From: Chara braunii
Taxonomy: Eukaryota > Streptophyta > Charophyceae > Charales > Characeae
Assembly (NCBI GenBank): GCA_003427395.1
Contig: BFEA01000013.1
Location: 2,658,147-2,704,601 of the forward strand
Reading direction: 5' to 3'
DNA length: 46,455 nucleotides
Below the pieces are notes generated by a model that saw only the letters and a list, made by a program, of their open reading frames with translations, searched no databases and was not told the origin of the DNA. Below, one piece after another: positions 21,196-30,366 of this stretch. Every line of letters starts with the position of its first letter. Position 1 is the first letter of the stretch. The translations under genes and the position numbers were made by a program.

Positions 21196-21619
21196 ATACA
21201 GGCAGATGATACAGGCAGGGGTTACCGTGGGCAGAGCGCCCAGGATCTGATCCGACATTTTTTAGGCAAACATTGATTGGACATCGGCAAGGGACTATTT
21301 TTGGACTTGGCTATTGCGATCTTGGTCTTCTCCCTGACGTCCATCTTCGTCTCTCCTCTCCCCCCATCTCTCATCTGTGATATCTCCCCATGTGTGTGTA
21401 CAAAGGAGGGACCTTTCTTCTATGTGTGTGGTCCCTCCTCCTCTCACATATGTGCTGTATGATGGGATGTCGCGTCAGTCCCGGTCAGATCAGGACTTAT
21501 CTTTGAGTCTTCCGCTGCGCTGCTATGTGCCATTTTGTATGTATCAGGACGTGCATTGCCTGTTGATGTTCCACTGACATTCCATTGTCCATTCAGTCCT
21601 TTTCATTACATTGCGGATA
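20468..21619 (+). mobile_element. 3' LTR of element C (type LC), truncated at its 3' end
   Basis: It begins TGTTACATGC right after the PPT. The body matches the minus-strand LTR at 38689-40090 and, at both ends, the solo LTR at 35052-36337. Homology to the solo LTR stops at about 21619 (CATTGCGGAT), so the last 45 or so bases including the CA terminus are missing. It joins element F integrase directly. Confidence 0.85.
21159..21195. repeat. (CG)n(GA)n microsatellite in the C LTR
   Basis: About 15 bases of alternating CG lead into about 22 bases of GA. The related LTR at 38689-40090 has a 67-base CT tract at the same place (39156-39222), showing length change in an otherwise alignable LTR. 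Confidence 0.95.
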
Positions 21620-22201
21620 CTGGTCACCAGCAAGAGTGGAATGAGACACATCTTTGTCATTGTGCATAGGTTTAGTAAGTACGCTGTACGTCATTAGGCT
21701 GTTCAAGGAGAACTGGGTCAGGGACTTTGGGCTACCAAAGTCTATTGTGAGTGACCGGGATGTCTGATTCACCAGCGAGTTGTGGAAGGCTGCAACTGCA
21801 AAACAGGGAACGCAGCTACAGATGACCTCCGGGAATCACCCAGAGGCAAATGGGCAGGCAGAGCAGCTGAACCACGCTGTACAACAACTGTTGAGGCACT
21901 ACATCAAGCCCAACCAGGTGGACTGGGATGAGAAACTTGCTCTCATCACCAGGTTGTACAACAATGTTGTGCATAGCGCAACAGGGGTGAGTCCTAACAG
22001 CCTGCTACTGATCTTCAAGCCCAGACTTCCCCTAGATTTCCTACAACCTGAGAAGCAGCCAACAGATGCACCAGGCACTTTAGAATTCGCTTATCGCTAT
22101 GAGCATCTAATGCAGCAAGCTGTAGAACAGATGCACAAAGCACGGGCGACTTTGATAGAGTCTGAGAATAAACACCTCCGCCCATCGACATTTCAGGTAG
22201 G
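21620..22201 (+). pseudogene. Element F integrase core (left part)
   Basis: Plus-strand residues HIFVIVHRFSKYAV, LPKSIVSDRDV, HPEANGQAEQLNHAV and a helical tail (HLMQQAVEQMHKARATL) are from the integrase catalytic core. The second D and the E are present. A TGA replaces the residue after SDRDV. The frame runs to PSTFQVG, where the L1 LTR begins at 22202. The C-terminal half resumes in the same frame after the insertion at 23675. Confidence 0.85.
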
Positions 22202-23674
22202 TGTTACGATCCTGGCCAATTTCGAAGTATACATTCATCAGAAAGTACAATGTCGTCCAATTGCAAAAAGAAATGAATGAACTTGAGAGGAGAGAGGGAA
22301 AGAAGAAGAAGAAGAAGAAGTAAGAAAGAAGAAGAAGATGATGTACTCCAGCATAGACCAATGGCAAAGCTCTTCTTTTTCGCCAACCAATCTCCTCCTC
22401 CTTATCTCCTCCCCTCTTATTCAAACAAGAAGTAACAATAATAATGTTGAATGGCTGAACCAGAATCAATTTCCGAATCCCACTTCTATTGCAGGCACAA
22501 CATGAGGTCCACCGTAGCCATGGCCACCCTTCCTCTTCCTGTACATGCAGGTCGAGGCTACGGCGGAGCACTGCGGGCTCTAATCTTCTGTCCAAAGGAC
22601 AACCCAAAGCAGCTATGTTGCTGCCTCCTTGTGCAAAGGACAACGCAAAGCAGCTATGTCGCTGCTCACTAGGCCGCCATGCCTGTCTCTGCCCCGAGCT
22701 TCCTTGGTGCGGCACTAACCCNNNNNNNNNNNNNNNNNNNNNNNNNNNNNNNNNNNNNNNNNNNNNNNNNNNNNNNNNNNNNNNNNNNNNNNNNNNNNNN
22801 NNNNNNNNNNNNNNNNNNNNNNNNNNNNNNNNNNNNNNNNNNNNNNNNNNNNNNNNNNNNNNNNNNTAACAAGGTGATGAAGATGGTGTCCACCATAGCC
22901 AGGTAAGTACCTCGCCACTCTCCTCCTTGGTCCCCTTCTCCCTCCTCCTCCTACCGGTAGAGCTCCACCATAGCCGAGGTGGAAGCTCCCGACTTCTTCC
23001 TCCCAGCAGTGTTGTAGTACCCAGCGCTACTCCAGCCAGCGCTCCAACAGCGTGTGGCCAAACTTGCACACTGAAGAATGAGGCCGGGCACTTCCCTCGA
23101 CCTCTTGATATAGCGGCCTACTTGCCTCCTGAGTGGTGACTTCCAGGCCGCTCGGCCTCCCAAGCAACCGGTACCTCCTCCCTTTCAGAGGGAAACATCA
23201 TTGCAGACTCTGATATTGCCCGTACAGGCTCTAGACTCAGACTCGATGTACTTGTACCGACCTAGACCTAGCCTACCGCTACTGGGCCTCTAAAAGTGCC
23301 AACTTTGTCTTCTTCGGCTCGGCCTTCAGTACCCGACATATCTACTGCTACTGGGTGCGGTACCGGCGTACTTGCTACTCAAGTGTTTTTCCGCTGCTCT
23401 AAGCACCGCAGGCCCCTGGCTCCGCGACTTGATCCCTGCTGCAACTCTCAATGCCACGAACACAAGTTAGTACCGTCCCTACGAGCCTGCCAAACAAGCA
23501 AGTACCCTTGTGGGTCACACACACACTCAGACAGGCACGCAGGTTCACAAGCACGCACACCCACAAACTTAGAAAACTCAGCAGAATGCAGGAATCTCAG
23601 CAAGGCATCCATTCCATCGGCAAAACTCCAAAAATCAGCAGTGTTCTCAGTCTGTGTTATGGCGGGTCATTACA
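22202..23674 (-). mobile_element. Solo LTR of family L1, copy 1, inserted in element F integrase
   Basis: The segment begins TGTTACGATCC, ends GTCATTACA, and is flanked by the 4-bp duplication TAGG (22198-22201 and 23675-23678). Removing the insert and one TAGG gives a continuous integrase frame across the junction. Orientation is minus, because in copies 2 and 3 a PBS lies immediately beyond the TGTTACGATC end. A TATA-like CTATAT (minus strand) lies near 23105-23115. The copy includes a 145-base gap of N. It was probably left by LTR-LTR recombination of an inserted element. Confidence 0.85.
22722..22866. other. Assembly gap (145 N)
   Basis: This run of N begins right after GCGGCACTAACCC. 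The same LTR position in copy 2 carries a single N and a 93-bp duplication, so this is a recurrent assembly difficulty. Confidence 1.
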
Positions 23675-24621
23675 TAGGGGACAAAGTTTGGGTTAAGTCT
23701 TCAGAACTGGGGCAGGAGCACGGTATCTCCCGCAAGCTCATGCCACAGTACTTTCGGCCTTGGGAAGTTCTAGATATTGTCGGGGATGATCCTGATGGAC
23801 CATCATACATCATTCAGATACCTGGTCACCTTCGCACTTACCCTGTCTTTCACGCCTCCAAGCTCGCACCTTTCGGAGAAACTGATCAGTTTCCCTCTCC
23901 ATCGGCAGAACTCCAGAAATCAGCAGTGTTCTCAGTCTGTGTTATGGCGGATCATTGCATAGGGGACAAAGTCTGGGTTAAGTCTTCAGAACTGGGGCAG
24001 GAGCACGGTATCTCCCGCAAGCTCATGCCGCAGTACTTTGGGCCCTGGGAAGTTCTAGATATTGTCGGGGATGATCCTGATGGACCATCATACGTCATTC
24101 AGATACCTGGTCACCTTCGCACTTACCCTGTCTTTGACGCCTCCAAGCTCGCACCTTTCAGAGAAACTGATACACACAGACTTGAAAACTCACCAGAATG
24201 CGGGAATCTCAACAAGGCATCCATTCCATCGGCGGAACTCCAGAAATCAGCATTGTTCTCAATCTCTGTGATGGCGGGTCATTACATAGGGGACAAAGTC
24301 TAGGTTAAGTCTTTAGAACTAGGGCAGGAGCACGGTATCTTCCGCAAGCTCATGCCACAGTACTTTGGGCCGAGGGAAGTTCTAGATATTGTCGAGGATG
24401 ATCTTGATGGACCATCATACGTCATTCAGATCCCTGGTCACCTTCGCACTGTCCCTGTCTTTCACGCCTCCAAGCTCGCACCTTTTGCAGAAACTGATCA
24501 GTTTCCCTCTCGTTGTTCAATGCTGCCCCCAACCATGGACGTAGAGGTCGACATCGACGACATTGTGGATCACATGAAAATGCCAGTTCCAAGATCGACA
24601 GGCAGGGGACGTCGCTCAATG
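23675..24621 (+). pseudogene. Element F integrase C-terminal region, triplicated
   Basis: The GPF/Y-like module (GDKVWVKSSELGQEHG, PWEVLDIVGDDP, VFHASKLAPF) occurs three times, starting at 23675, 23960 and 24287. Each later copy is preceded by the last 60-115 bases of the L1 LTR. The third copy has TAG for the tryptophan of GDKVW. A chromodomain-like start (EVDIDDIVDHMKMPVP) follows and is cut at about 24621, where the opposite-strand element D begins. An open frame of 335 codons (23296-24303) fuses antisense LTR sequence with two of these modules. Confidence 0.85.
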
Positions 24622-24788
24622 CTGCCCTTGATTGCGCGAGGAATCATCGATTCTCGATACGGAAAAGTTTCTGGTGGTTCATACGGGAATAATTTTGACG
24701 CGTGAAAGACTGGGTACGTGCGCAGATGAGGAGGCATGTCGATCGTGTAAGAAGGAGCAAATAAATCATCCCCTACTTGGTTCAACAC
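24570..24788 (-). pseudogene. Element D integrase C-terminal module, end lost
   Basis: The minus-strand frame reads VGDDLFAPSYTIDMPPHLRT, then YPVFHASKLFPY, a GPF/Y-like module. D sequence appears to end near 24622, where the plus-strand F fragment meets it tail to tail. The D chromodomain, PPT and 3' LTR are therefore absent; residues from the frame below 24622 are F antisense. Confidence 0.75.
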
Positions 24789-25101
24789 CTTCCACGGACC
24801 ATAGTACTGAGGAAGAAGCTTTCATGATACCCCTTCTACTTCAAAAAACTCAGACATTTCGACCCAGGCTGTGAAAGGTTCAAGGCTGCTGCTTGTTGTT
24901 AGCATGCTTTGAGCAAACGATCAAAGCTGCTGCTTCATGATACCCTTTCTACCTCCCACTGTGAAAGGTTCAAGGCTGCTGTTTTTTGTTAGCATGCTTA
25001 ATCATGGCACTACGTCGCCTTTCCATAGCTGCGACATCAACTTTGAGCAAACGATCAAACTTAGCATTGTAGCCAGGCTGGCCAGGTGTTAGGCCAGGTG
25101 G
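24789..25101 (-). pseudogene. Element D integrase, decayed segment with partial duplication
   Basis: No continuous frame is present. Direct repeats are visible: CATGATACCC recurs about 113 bases apart (24824 and 24937), and GTGAAAGGTTCAAGGCTGCTG appears twice (about 24870 and 24960). This is the linker between the integrase core and the GPF/Y module, scrambled by local duplication. Confidence 0.6.
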
Positions 25102-25850
25102 CTAGTCAGGAAACATATAGGATAGGGGATTGCGAATTTGCCACCTGAGGTGCAACCGATTAGGTGTCATCCCAGTGGAGTGTATGGAGTTGTATAGTCC
25201 TTGCACAACCGGCAATTCCTCATCCCAAGAGTTATGATTAGGCACAATTAGAGCTCGGAGAAGTTGGATCACAGTCTGGTTGACCTCCTCGGCCAGTCCA
25301 TTGGCTTCGGGATGTTGGCCAGATGTCATCTTGAGTTTGATGTAGTATATGTGGGAGGTGAAGTCCTTCCAATCTGCACGTATGAACCTAGTGTCCCGGT
25401 CGCTCAGAAGAGTTTTCGGGGGCACACACTGCAGAATGTACCTTTTGTGAAACTCCTTTATCACAAGGTCAGTTGGGGCGTGAGGTGGTAATGGGATCAA
25501 ATTCAGAAACTTTGAAAAGTCGTCAATGATCACCATTACTTGTGAATATCCATTCCTGCTCTTCTTTCCCATGTTTGTGAAGTCGATGGAAAGAGATTCC
25601 CCCAGGCCATCAGGAATAGGAAGAGGATGCAACAACCCATAGAGCTTTTGCCGAGACGGTTTGATGTGTTGACAGACTTCACACTTAGCCACAAACTTTC
25701 GTGCCATTTCTTTCATTCCAGGCCACACAAACTTTTGCAATAGACTTTCGTATGTCTTTTCAAAAGCGAAGTGTCCACTTCGGCCATGAGCCAAGTCCAA
25801 GAAGTGAGTACATACGGGCTCGTGGTTGGGTACACAAGTCGGTCGTACTT
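25102..25850 (-). pseudogene. Element D integrase, zinc-binding and catalytic core
   Basis: The HHCC module (HFLDLAHGRSGH ... KCEVC) is followed by SIDFTNMG (first D), LSDRDTRF (second D) and GQHPEANGLAE (E), so all catalytic residues are present. It ends at a TAG after YMFPD. The frame changes at about 25800-25960 relative to RNase H upstream. Confidence 0.9.
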
Positions 25851-26251
25851 CCCGTAATGTTGGAAGAGTAACCTTTACACTCATGGAAATCAGGTTGACT
25901 GCTAGGGTCGGCTTGAATCTGCTCAAGGATGGGATTGAGTTTCGGGTCCTTGGCAGTATGCTCAATGAGTTCCTCCTTCAAATTCTTACGGAGATCGTAG
26001 GAACCCACAAGGCAAGTCATGTACTCAGGATGGCGAGACAAAGCATCCACAACGCGATTGTAACAACCTTTCTTGTGCGCAAGTTCAAAATCATACACAA
26101 CAATCTCATGCAGCCAACGGGTCAATGTAGTTGATGGATTATTCTGTGTCTGGACCCATTTCAAAGTCTCATGGTCTGAGAACACTTTGAAATGGCGACC
26201 CAAGAGGTAGTGTTTCCAATGATCTAGTGCCTCTCTCAAGGCATAAAGTTC
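25760..26251 (-). pseudogene. Element D RNase H
   Basis: LREALDHWKHYLLGRHFKVF, SDHETLKWVQTQNNP and VDALSRHPEYM show the second half of RNase H, then a connector to integrase. An in-frame TGA at about 26252 separates it from the RT frame (SHKVAASTYM, stop). The end loses frame near 25850. Confidence 0.9.
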
Positions 26252-26987
26252 TCACATGTAAGTGGAGGCAGCTACCTTGTGGCTGGGCATGCGTTTGCTG
26301 TAATACTCAAGTGGATGTAAGCCGTCACCATCATCTTGCTGCAACACTGCACCAATCTCATACACGCTTGCATCTGTAGTTACTACGAATGTAAGTTTGG
26401 GATCTGCAATGCGGAGCCTCAGACGACTCACCAAAGCCTCCTTCAATGCTTGGAAGGCTGTTGTGCATTCCCCATCCCATGTGTAAGACACATTCTTACT
26501 TGTTAACTTGGACAGCGGACGAGCGATGATAGAGAATTTGGGCACGAACTTACGACAGTATGACGGGAGGCCAAGAAAAGAACGCAACTCCTGGATATTT
26601 GCCGGTTGAGGCCAGTTGCGGATGACCTGAACTTTGGTTGCCACGGGCTCTAGGCCTGCAGCAGACAACCGATGTCTAAGGTAGATGACGCTGTCCCTCC
26701 CAAACTCAGATTTCTCTAAGTTGAGATGGAGTTGCGCATCCTTGAGGATCTGCAACACTTCCTCAAGGTGTCTCATGTGCTCCTCCATCGACTTGCTGAA
26801 NATTAGTATGTCATCCAAATAAACAACAACAAATCGATTGATCTGATTGCAGAACAGCTTGTCCATGAGACTTTGGAAGGTGGCTGGTGCATTCATGAGG
26901 CCGAAGGGCATAATAGTGAATTCATACAACCCATCGCGAGTTTTGAATGCAGTTTTATGCTGGTGTGCAGGGTCGACTTCAATCTGG
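26252..26987 (-). pseudogene. Element D RT palm, thumb and RNase H start
   Basis: YEFTIMPFGLMNAPATFQ, VVVYLDDIL, ELRSFLGLPSYCRKFV and TTDASVYEIGAVLQQ are present. One undetermined base (26801) lies just after YLDDIL. On its upstream side (26980-26987) the coding sequence is interrupted by a 405-bp MITE-like insertion with an 8-bp target duplication. Confidence 0.9.
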
Positions 26988-27392
26988 GAGAGGCGGTTAA
27001 CGGAGACCCAAAATTTCAGCTTTTTTTTAATACTATTTATAAGAAAACCAGAAGCCCTTTTTAACCAAAAATTGCATCACTCCATAGAGTGCACACCATA
27101 TTAACAAAGCATTAAAAAAAAAACCAGGGTGAAACAGTAAGGCAAAAGTGCACTTGAATGACATGTTGGATTCAACGAATTTTTAGAATTGTCAGCGCTT
27201 TTGGAAATGGTCTTATCAGAGGAAATTCCAATGCTCCAAATGAGACCAAATTTGGTACACAACAACCTTGAAGTAAGACAAAAACAGGCAAAAAAAAAAA
27301 AAAACCATAAAATTTCACCCCCAAACCCCAATTTCAGTTTTGGACCTGTTACTCAGGAGCTGAAACTAGGGGTCCCCCGTTAACCACGTGTG
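26988..27392. mobile_element. 405-bp MITE-like DNA transposon in element D RT
   Basis: The insert is flanked by the perfect 8-bp direct repeat CAATCTGG (26980-26987 and 27393-27400). Its ends are inverted repeats: GGTTAACGGAGACCC at the left and GGTTAACGGGGGACCC read inward from the right, with TTTCAGCT shared further in; the outermost seven bases match poorly. It is A/T-rich, has homopolymer runs and no coding capacity. Removing the insert and one repeat gives continuous RT reading. An 8-bp duplication is typical of hAT elements; the family assignment is inference. Confidence 0.85.
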
Positions 27393-27663
27393 CAATCTGG
27401 TGGTAACCAAACTTGAGATCGATCTTGTTGAAGACCTTGCATCCACCCGTAGTATCAAGCAGATCATCAATGCGCAGCAAAGGGTATGCATTTTTTCTTG
27501 TTATTCTATTCATTCCGCGAGAATCGATACACATTCGTAGTTTGCCTCCTTTCTTAGGGACAAACAGAAGGTGGACCGAATTCGGATTCGCTTGGTTTGA
27601 TCCATCCCTTCTCAAGCATGTCGTCGATCTGTCTTCACAACTCTTCCAATTCGCGGAGCCCAT
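27393..27663 (-). pseudogene. Element D RT fingers
   Basis: LLFVPKKGGKLRMCIDSRGM, YPLLRIDDLLDTTGG and VFNKIDLKFGYHQI are visible. The frame runs into the MITE at 27392. A frameshift at its other end separates it from the RT entry region. Confidence 0.9.
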
Positions 27664-28060
27664 CCGATAGACAGCCTTTTGGAGGAGTGCTACCTTCTAT
27701 CAACTCGATCTTGTGTCGGACCGGACGCACGGGAACTCCATGCGGTTTGGCCAAGACTTCAGGAAATCGGTTGAGAAGGTTGCGGATTTCCAATGGGATT
27801 TCCGAAGATGGATCATCACATTTAGGTGCAAGCATACCGGATTGCATAGGTGCAACCAAAACAACAGAATTCGAAGCAGATTCGTTTGGACTAGAAGTAG
27901 ATTTAGTAGAGGTAGAAGTAGTTGCATTAGAAGTAGAAACAACATGCGAAGTAGAATCATTATGTACAACAAAAATAAAAGGCACATGAGCAAGCCTAAC
28001 AGAGGCTATATACATTTGCTCATCAACGTTGCGCCTGCGCCACTCTTTGCAGAATTTCAT
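27635..28060 (-). pseudogene. Element D protease-RT linker and RT entry
   Basis: An S/T/V-rich low-complexity segment (TTSTSTKSTSS) is followed by IRNLLNRFPEVLAKPHGVPV and HKIELIEGSTPPKG, the usual lead into gypsy RT. A local deletion has removed the YRMSP block before ELEEL. Confidence 0.8.
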
Positions 28061-28079
28061 TGCATTAAGAAAAAGTTAC

Positions 28080-28480
28080 TTAGGACTCTTGCGGCTCATC
28101 CAAGAGCACTGGACGCCCGATTCCCATGGCATCTTTGACCATGAATTGTGAGTCCTTCCACGTGGTTCTTTCACATTGGGCCTGCAACCAGCCCAAGCCA
28201 ATAACCGCGTCGAAGGGGCACTGATCAAGGACATAGAAGTTCAACTCATGCGTGATCGTGCGGTCAGTGTCAAAGGTAGTGCACACACCTTTGACTGCAT
28301 GCGTAAAAGTGACAACCTCTTGGTTGCCCACTTGGGTCCGACAAGGGTTCTGCAAGGTCACTTGCTTCATTCCCAAGTGTGCCTTATGAATGTCATGCGG
28401 TGAGAAGTAGTTTGGCGCTTGCGCCACAATCAGCCAACGCACGGATGTAACGGCCGTTAACGCGGCGTTTGAAGAAGATC
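28080..28480 (-). pseudogene. Element D aspartic protease
   Basis: The active site reads ALADCGAS (about 28405-28430), with the catalytic D and G kept. A one-base shift immediately after it moves the rest (NYFSPHDIHKAHLGM, FDAVIGLGWLQ) to the next frame. Apart from that shift, this is the least damaged protease in the window. It lies in the -1 frame relative to gag. Confidence 0.85.
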
Positions 28481-28736
28481 AACTTTGTTTTCCCTTGCAT
28501 GCGTTCTTGCTTCATGTGAGCCCAACGCGTCAAGAGAGCATGAAAGTCAATTTCTTTCGACTCCACCCAAGGCTCCTTGTATAGGATGTGCAATTTTTCA
28601 GCCTTGGAATTAGCATCAAATGGGGTCTCAGGAGAGGTTTGCTGAGTGGGATCAGGATCCGGGGAAGGATTTGCACTTACATGTTCAACCTCCCCGTCTG
28701 TAGAGTGTGCTGATGATATCTCTACCCCCTTTGCTG
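28481..28736 (-). CDS. Element D pol N-terminal region entered by -1 frameshift
   Basis: After the proposed slip at 28737-28743 the -1 frame reads KPAKGVEISSAHS and continues through a D/P/T-rich segment and KEPWVESKEIDFHALL into the protease. No stop interrupts it before the protease active site. It is the Gag-Pol fusion segment, with no catalytic motif of its own. Confidence 0.6.
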
Positions 28737-30200
28737 GTTTCCCTGCTGCAATCTGAAGCAATGTTCGACAGAGTGTCCCGGTTTGGTGCAATGCAGGCAA
28801 ACCCCTTTCTTCACCCTGTGTTTCCACTCACTTTCGCTGATCCGGAGCTCTACCCATGGTTTTGTGGCAGGATCTTCCGGTTTGGGTGGAATCTTCGCTC
28901 TCTTGGGAAGGATAATGGTTTTAGTGTTGTTCTTCACTGTGGTCCTCGGTCCCTTACTTTTGAAGGCAGTCTTCTTAGTGGCTTTCATAGATTCATCATC
29001 ATTCATATAGTCAGACTCGTGGGCTGACGATGAGCAAGATGCCTCACAGTCTTGCTCTTGGTCGTCATCAAAAAAAGGGTCCTCCACGAAGGTCTCCTCG
29101 TCAACCTCAAGTAGATCGTGCGCTGCAAAACGGTTGCTGCTTGGAAACCGTTTGCAACCAGTGGTCTTTTTGCCACCCGATCCACCCGAGAGGTTTTTTG
29201 CCTCCAGTTTGACTAAATCCCGCATGAGGGTAAGCCAGTTTGTATATGTTGTGAGTTCGAGCCCCAGGCTATGTGTTATAGTAGAGGGAACCGTACCTTT
29301 AATCACATCCAAACAAGACTGCGCAGTTATCTCCAGATCAGTAGTAGCAAAAAGTTTACCAACATACTGCTGCAGAATATGCATGGTGTCGGTCCACTTG
29401 TTATGCTTGAGCTTGTCAAGCTTAAGTCTAGCATTGGCTGCAGCATGCGGATCAGCATATTGTTTGATCAAGAGTTCTTCGAGTGTGGTTACAGGCGTAG
29501 CCTTCAGCCATTTGTTAAGGTCCATTCTTTTATAGCCGGACTGTACAACTTGGATTTCTAAGAAACCCCTTACGGCGGGTTCCATATCGGTCCCTAGGAC
29601 CGACGACTGAGTAACAGGGAGTGTCCCCAACACATCAAAGTGATATCGCATAGAGATGATATAGGATTCAATGTCGTCCTTTCCGTCGTATTTAGACGAA
29701 ATCTGTGCCGCCTTTCTATCCATGTAAGGAAAGTTGCAGCTAGGACCAGCGGTTGCTGGGTCCGAATTCGGGGCTGCAACAGTTCTAGAATGCCCTGCAC
29801 TGCCACTTGCCGCTGCTGCAGCAGCACCAGCAACAGCGAGGTTTGGACTTGCTGCAGATCCGGATAGGCTGTTGGTCGCACTCAAAGAAGAAGAAGAAGA
29901 AGAAGAAATAGAAGAAGAAGAAGAAGATATGGTTAGAGGGGCAAACGCGGACTGACACGCAGCACTAGAAGCAGGGTAAGCAGGCGGAAGGACACTTTGG
30001 GTCGGCTGCAAACTCGCAAACTGTTGCAGTTGGTCACAGTGCTGCTGCGCCATCAGGGCCATATCCTCGTGCAACTTCTTGAGTTTGTCAAACACCTTTG
30101 TGAGTTGGCCACTATGGTCTTCAACAACCCGGACTTCTACTAAAGCCCTGAGGAGTGGGACATTCTTCTCTTCCACCTCATCATCAGTTAAGGCGGGCAT
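28722..30200 (-). CDS. Element D gag
   Basis: The best start is the ATG at 30200 (MPALTDDEVEEK), giving about 492 residues; the frame is open to 30389 but that part translates a CT microsatellite. Visible parts: a coiled-coil-like start (LTKVFDKLKKLHEDM), a serine/alanine-rich linker, a capsid region (ISSKYDGKDDIESYIISMRY), an acidic stretch, and a perfect knuckle CLHCTKPGHSVEHC (C-x2-C-x4-H-x4-C). This is the only uninterrupted full gag here and may still encode protein. It ends in TAG at 28722-28724, with GGGAAAC 12 nt upstream. Confidence 0.85.
   Translation of the reverse strand: MPALTDDEVEEKNVPLLRALVEVRVVEDHSGQLTKVFDKLKKLHEDMALMAQQHCDQLQQFASLQPTQSVLPPAYPASSAACQSAFAPLTISSSSSSISSSSSSSLSATNSLSGSAASPNLAVAGAAAAAASGSAGHSRTVAAPNSDPATAGPSCNFPYMDRKAAQISSKYDGKDDIESYIISMRYHFDVLGTLPVTQSSVLGTDMEPAVRGFLEIQVVQSGYKRMDLNKWLKATPVTTLEELLIKQYADPHAAANARLKLDKLKHNKWTDTMHILQQYVGKLFATTDLEITAQSCLDVIKGTVPSTITHSLGLELTTYTNWLTLMRDLVKLEAKNLSGGSGGKKTTGCKRFPSSNRFAAHDLLEVDEETFVEDPFFDDDQEQDCEASCSSSAHESDYMNDDESMKATKKTAFKSKGPRTTVKNNTKTIILPKRAKIPPKPEDPATKPWVELRISESEWKHRVKKGVCLHCTKPGHSVEHCFRLQQGNQQRG
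28737..28743 (-). promoter_or_regulatory. Candidate -1 ribosomal frameshift site GGGAAAC (element D)
   Basis: In the gag frame this reads G GGA AAC, exactly 12 nt before the gag TAG. A -1 slip enters the open frame leading to protease. About 11 nt downstream a perfect 6-bp stem is possible (GTAGAG with CTCTAC). The same heptamer at the same distance occurs in element B. Confidence 0.8.
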
Positions 30201-30301
30201 GGTACTAACTCTCAAGAGGGGTACGTACTTCCTCACAGTTATGGGACGAACACTCCTCTTCCCTCTCCTCACTCCCTCATGAGCAACACTCGGAAGCTTC
30301 T

Positions 30302-30305
<4 letters not shown>

Positions 30306-30363
<58 letters not shown>
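30306..30363. repeat. (CT)n microsatellite in the D leader
   Basis: About 58 bases of pure CT lie 100 bases upstream of the gag ATG. If translated they give an Arg-Glu repeat, which explains the spurious N-terminal extension of the gag frame. Confidence 0.97.

Positions 30364-30366
<3 letters not shown>

Noticed and set aside
22107-23069. Minus-strand frame of 320 codons through the N gap
   Set aside because: Its length depends on reading 145 N as open sequence, and the content is L1 LTR with R/K/F-rich low complexity. No domain is seen.
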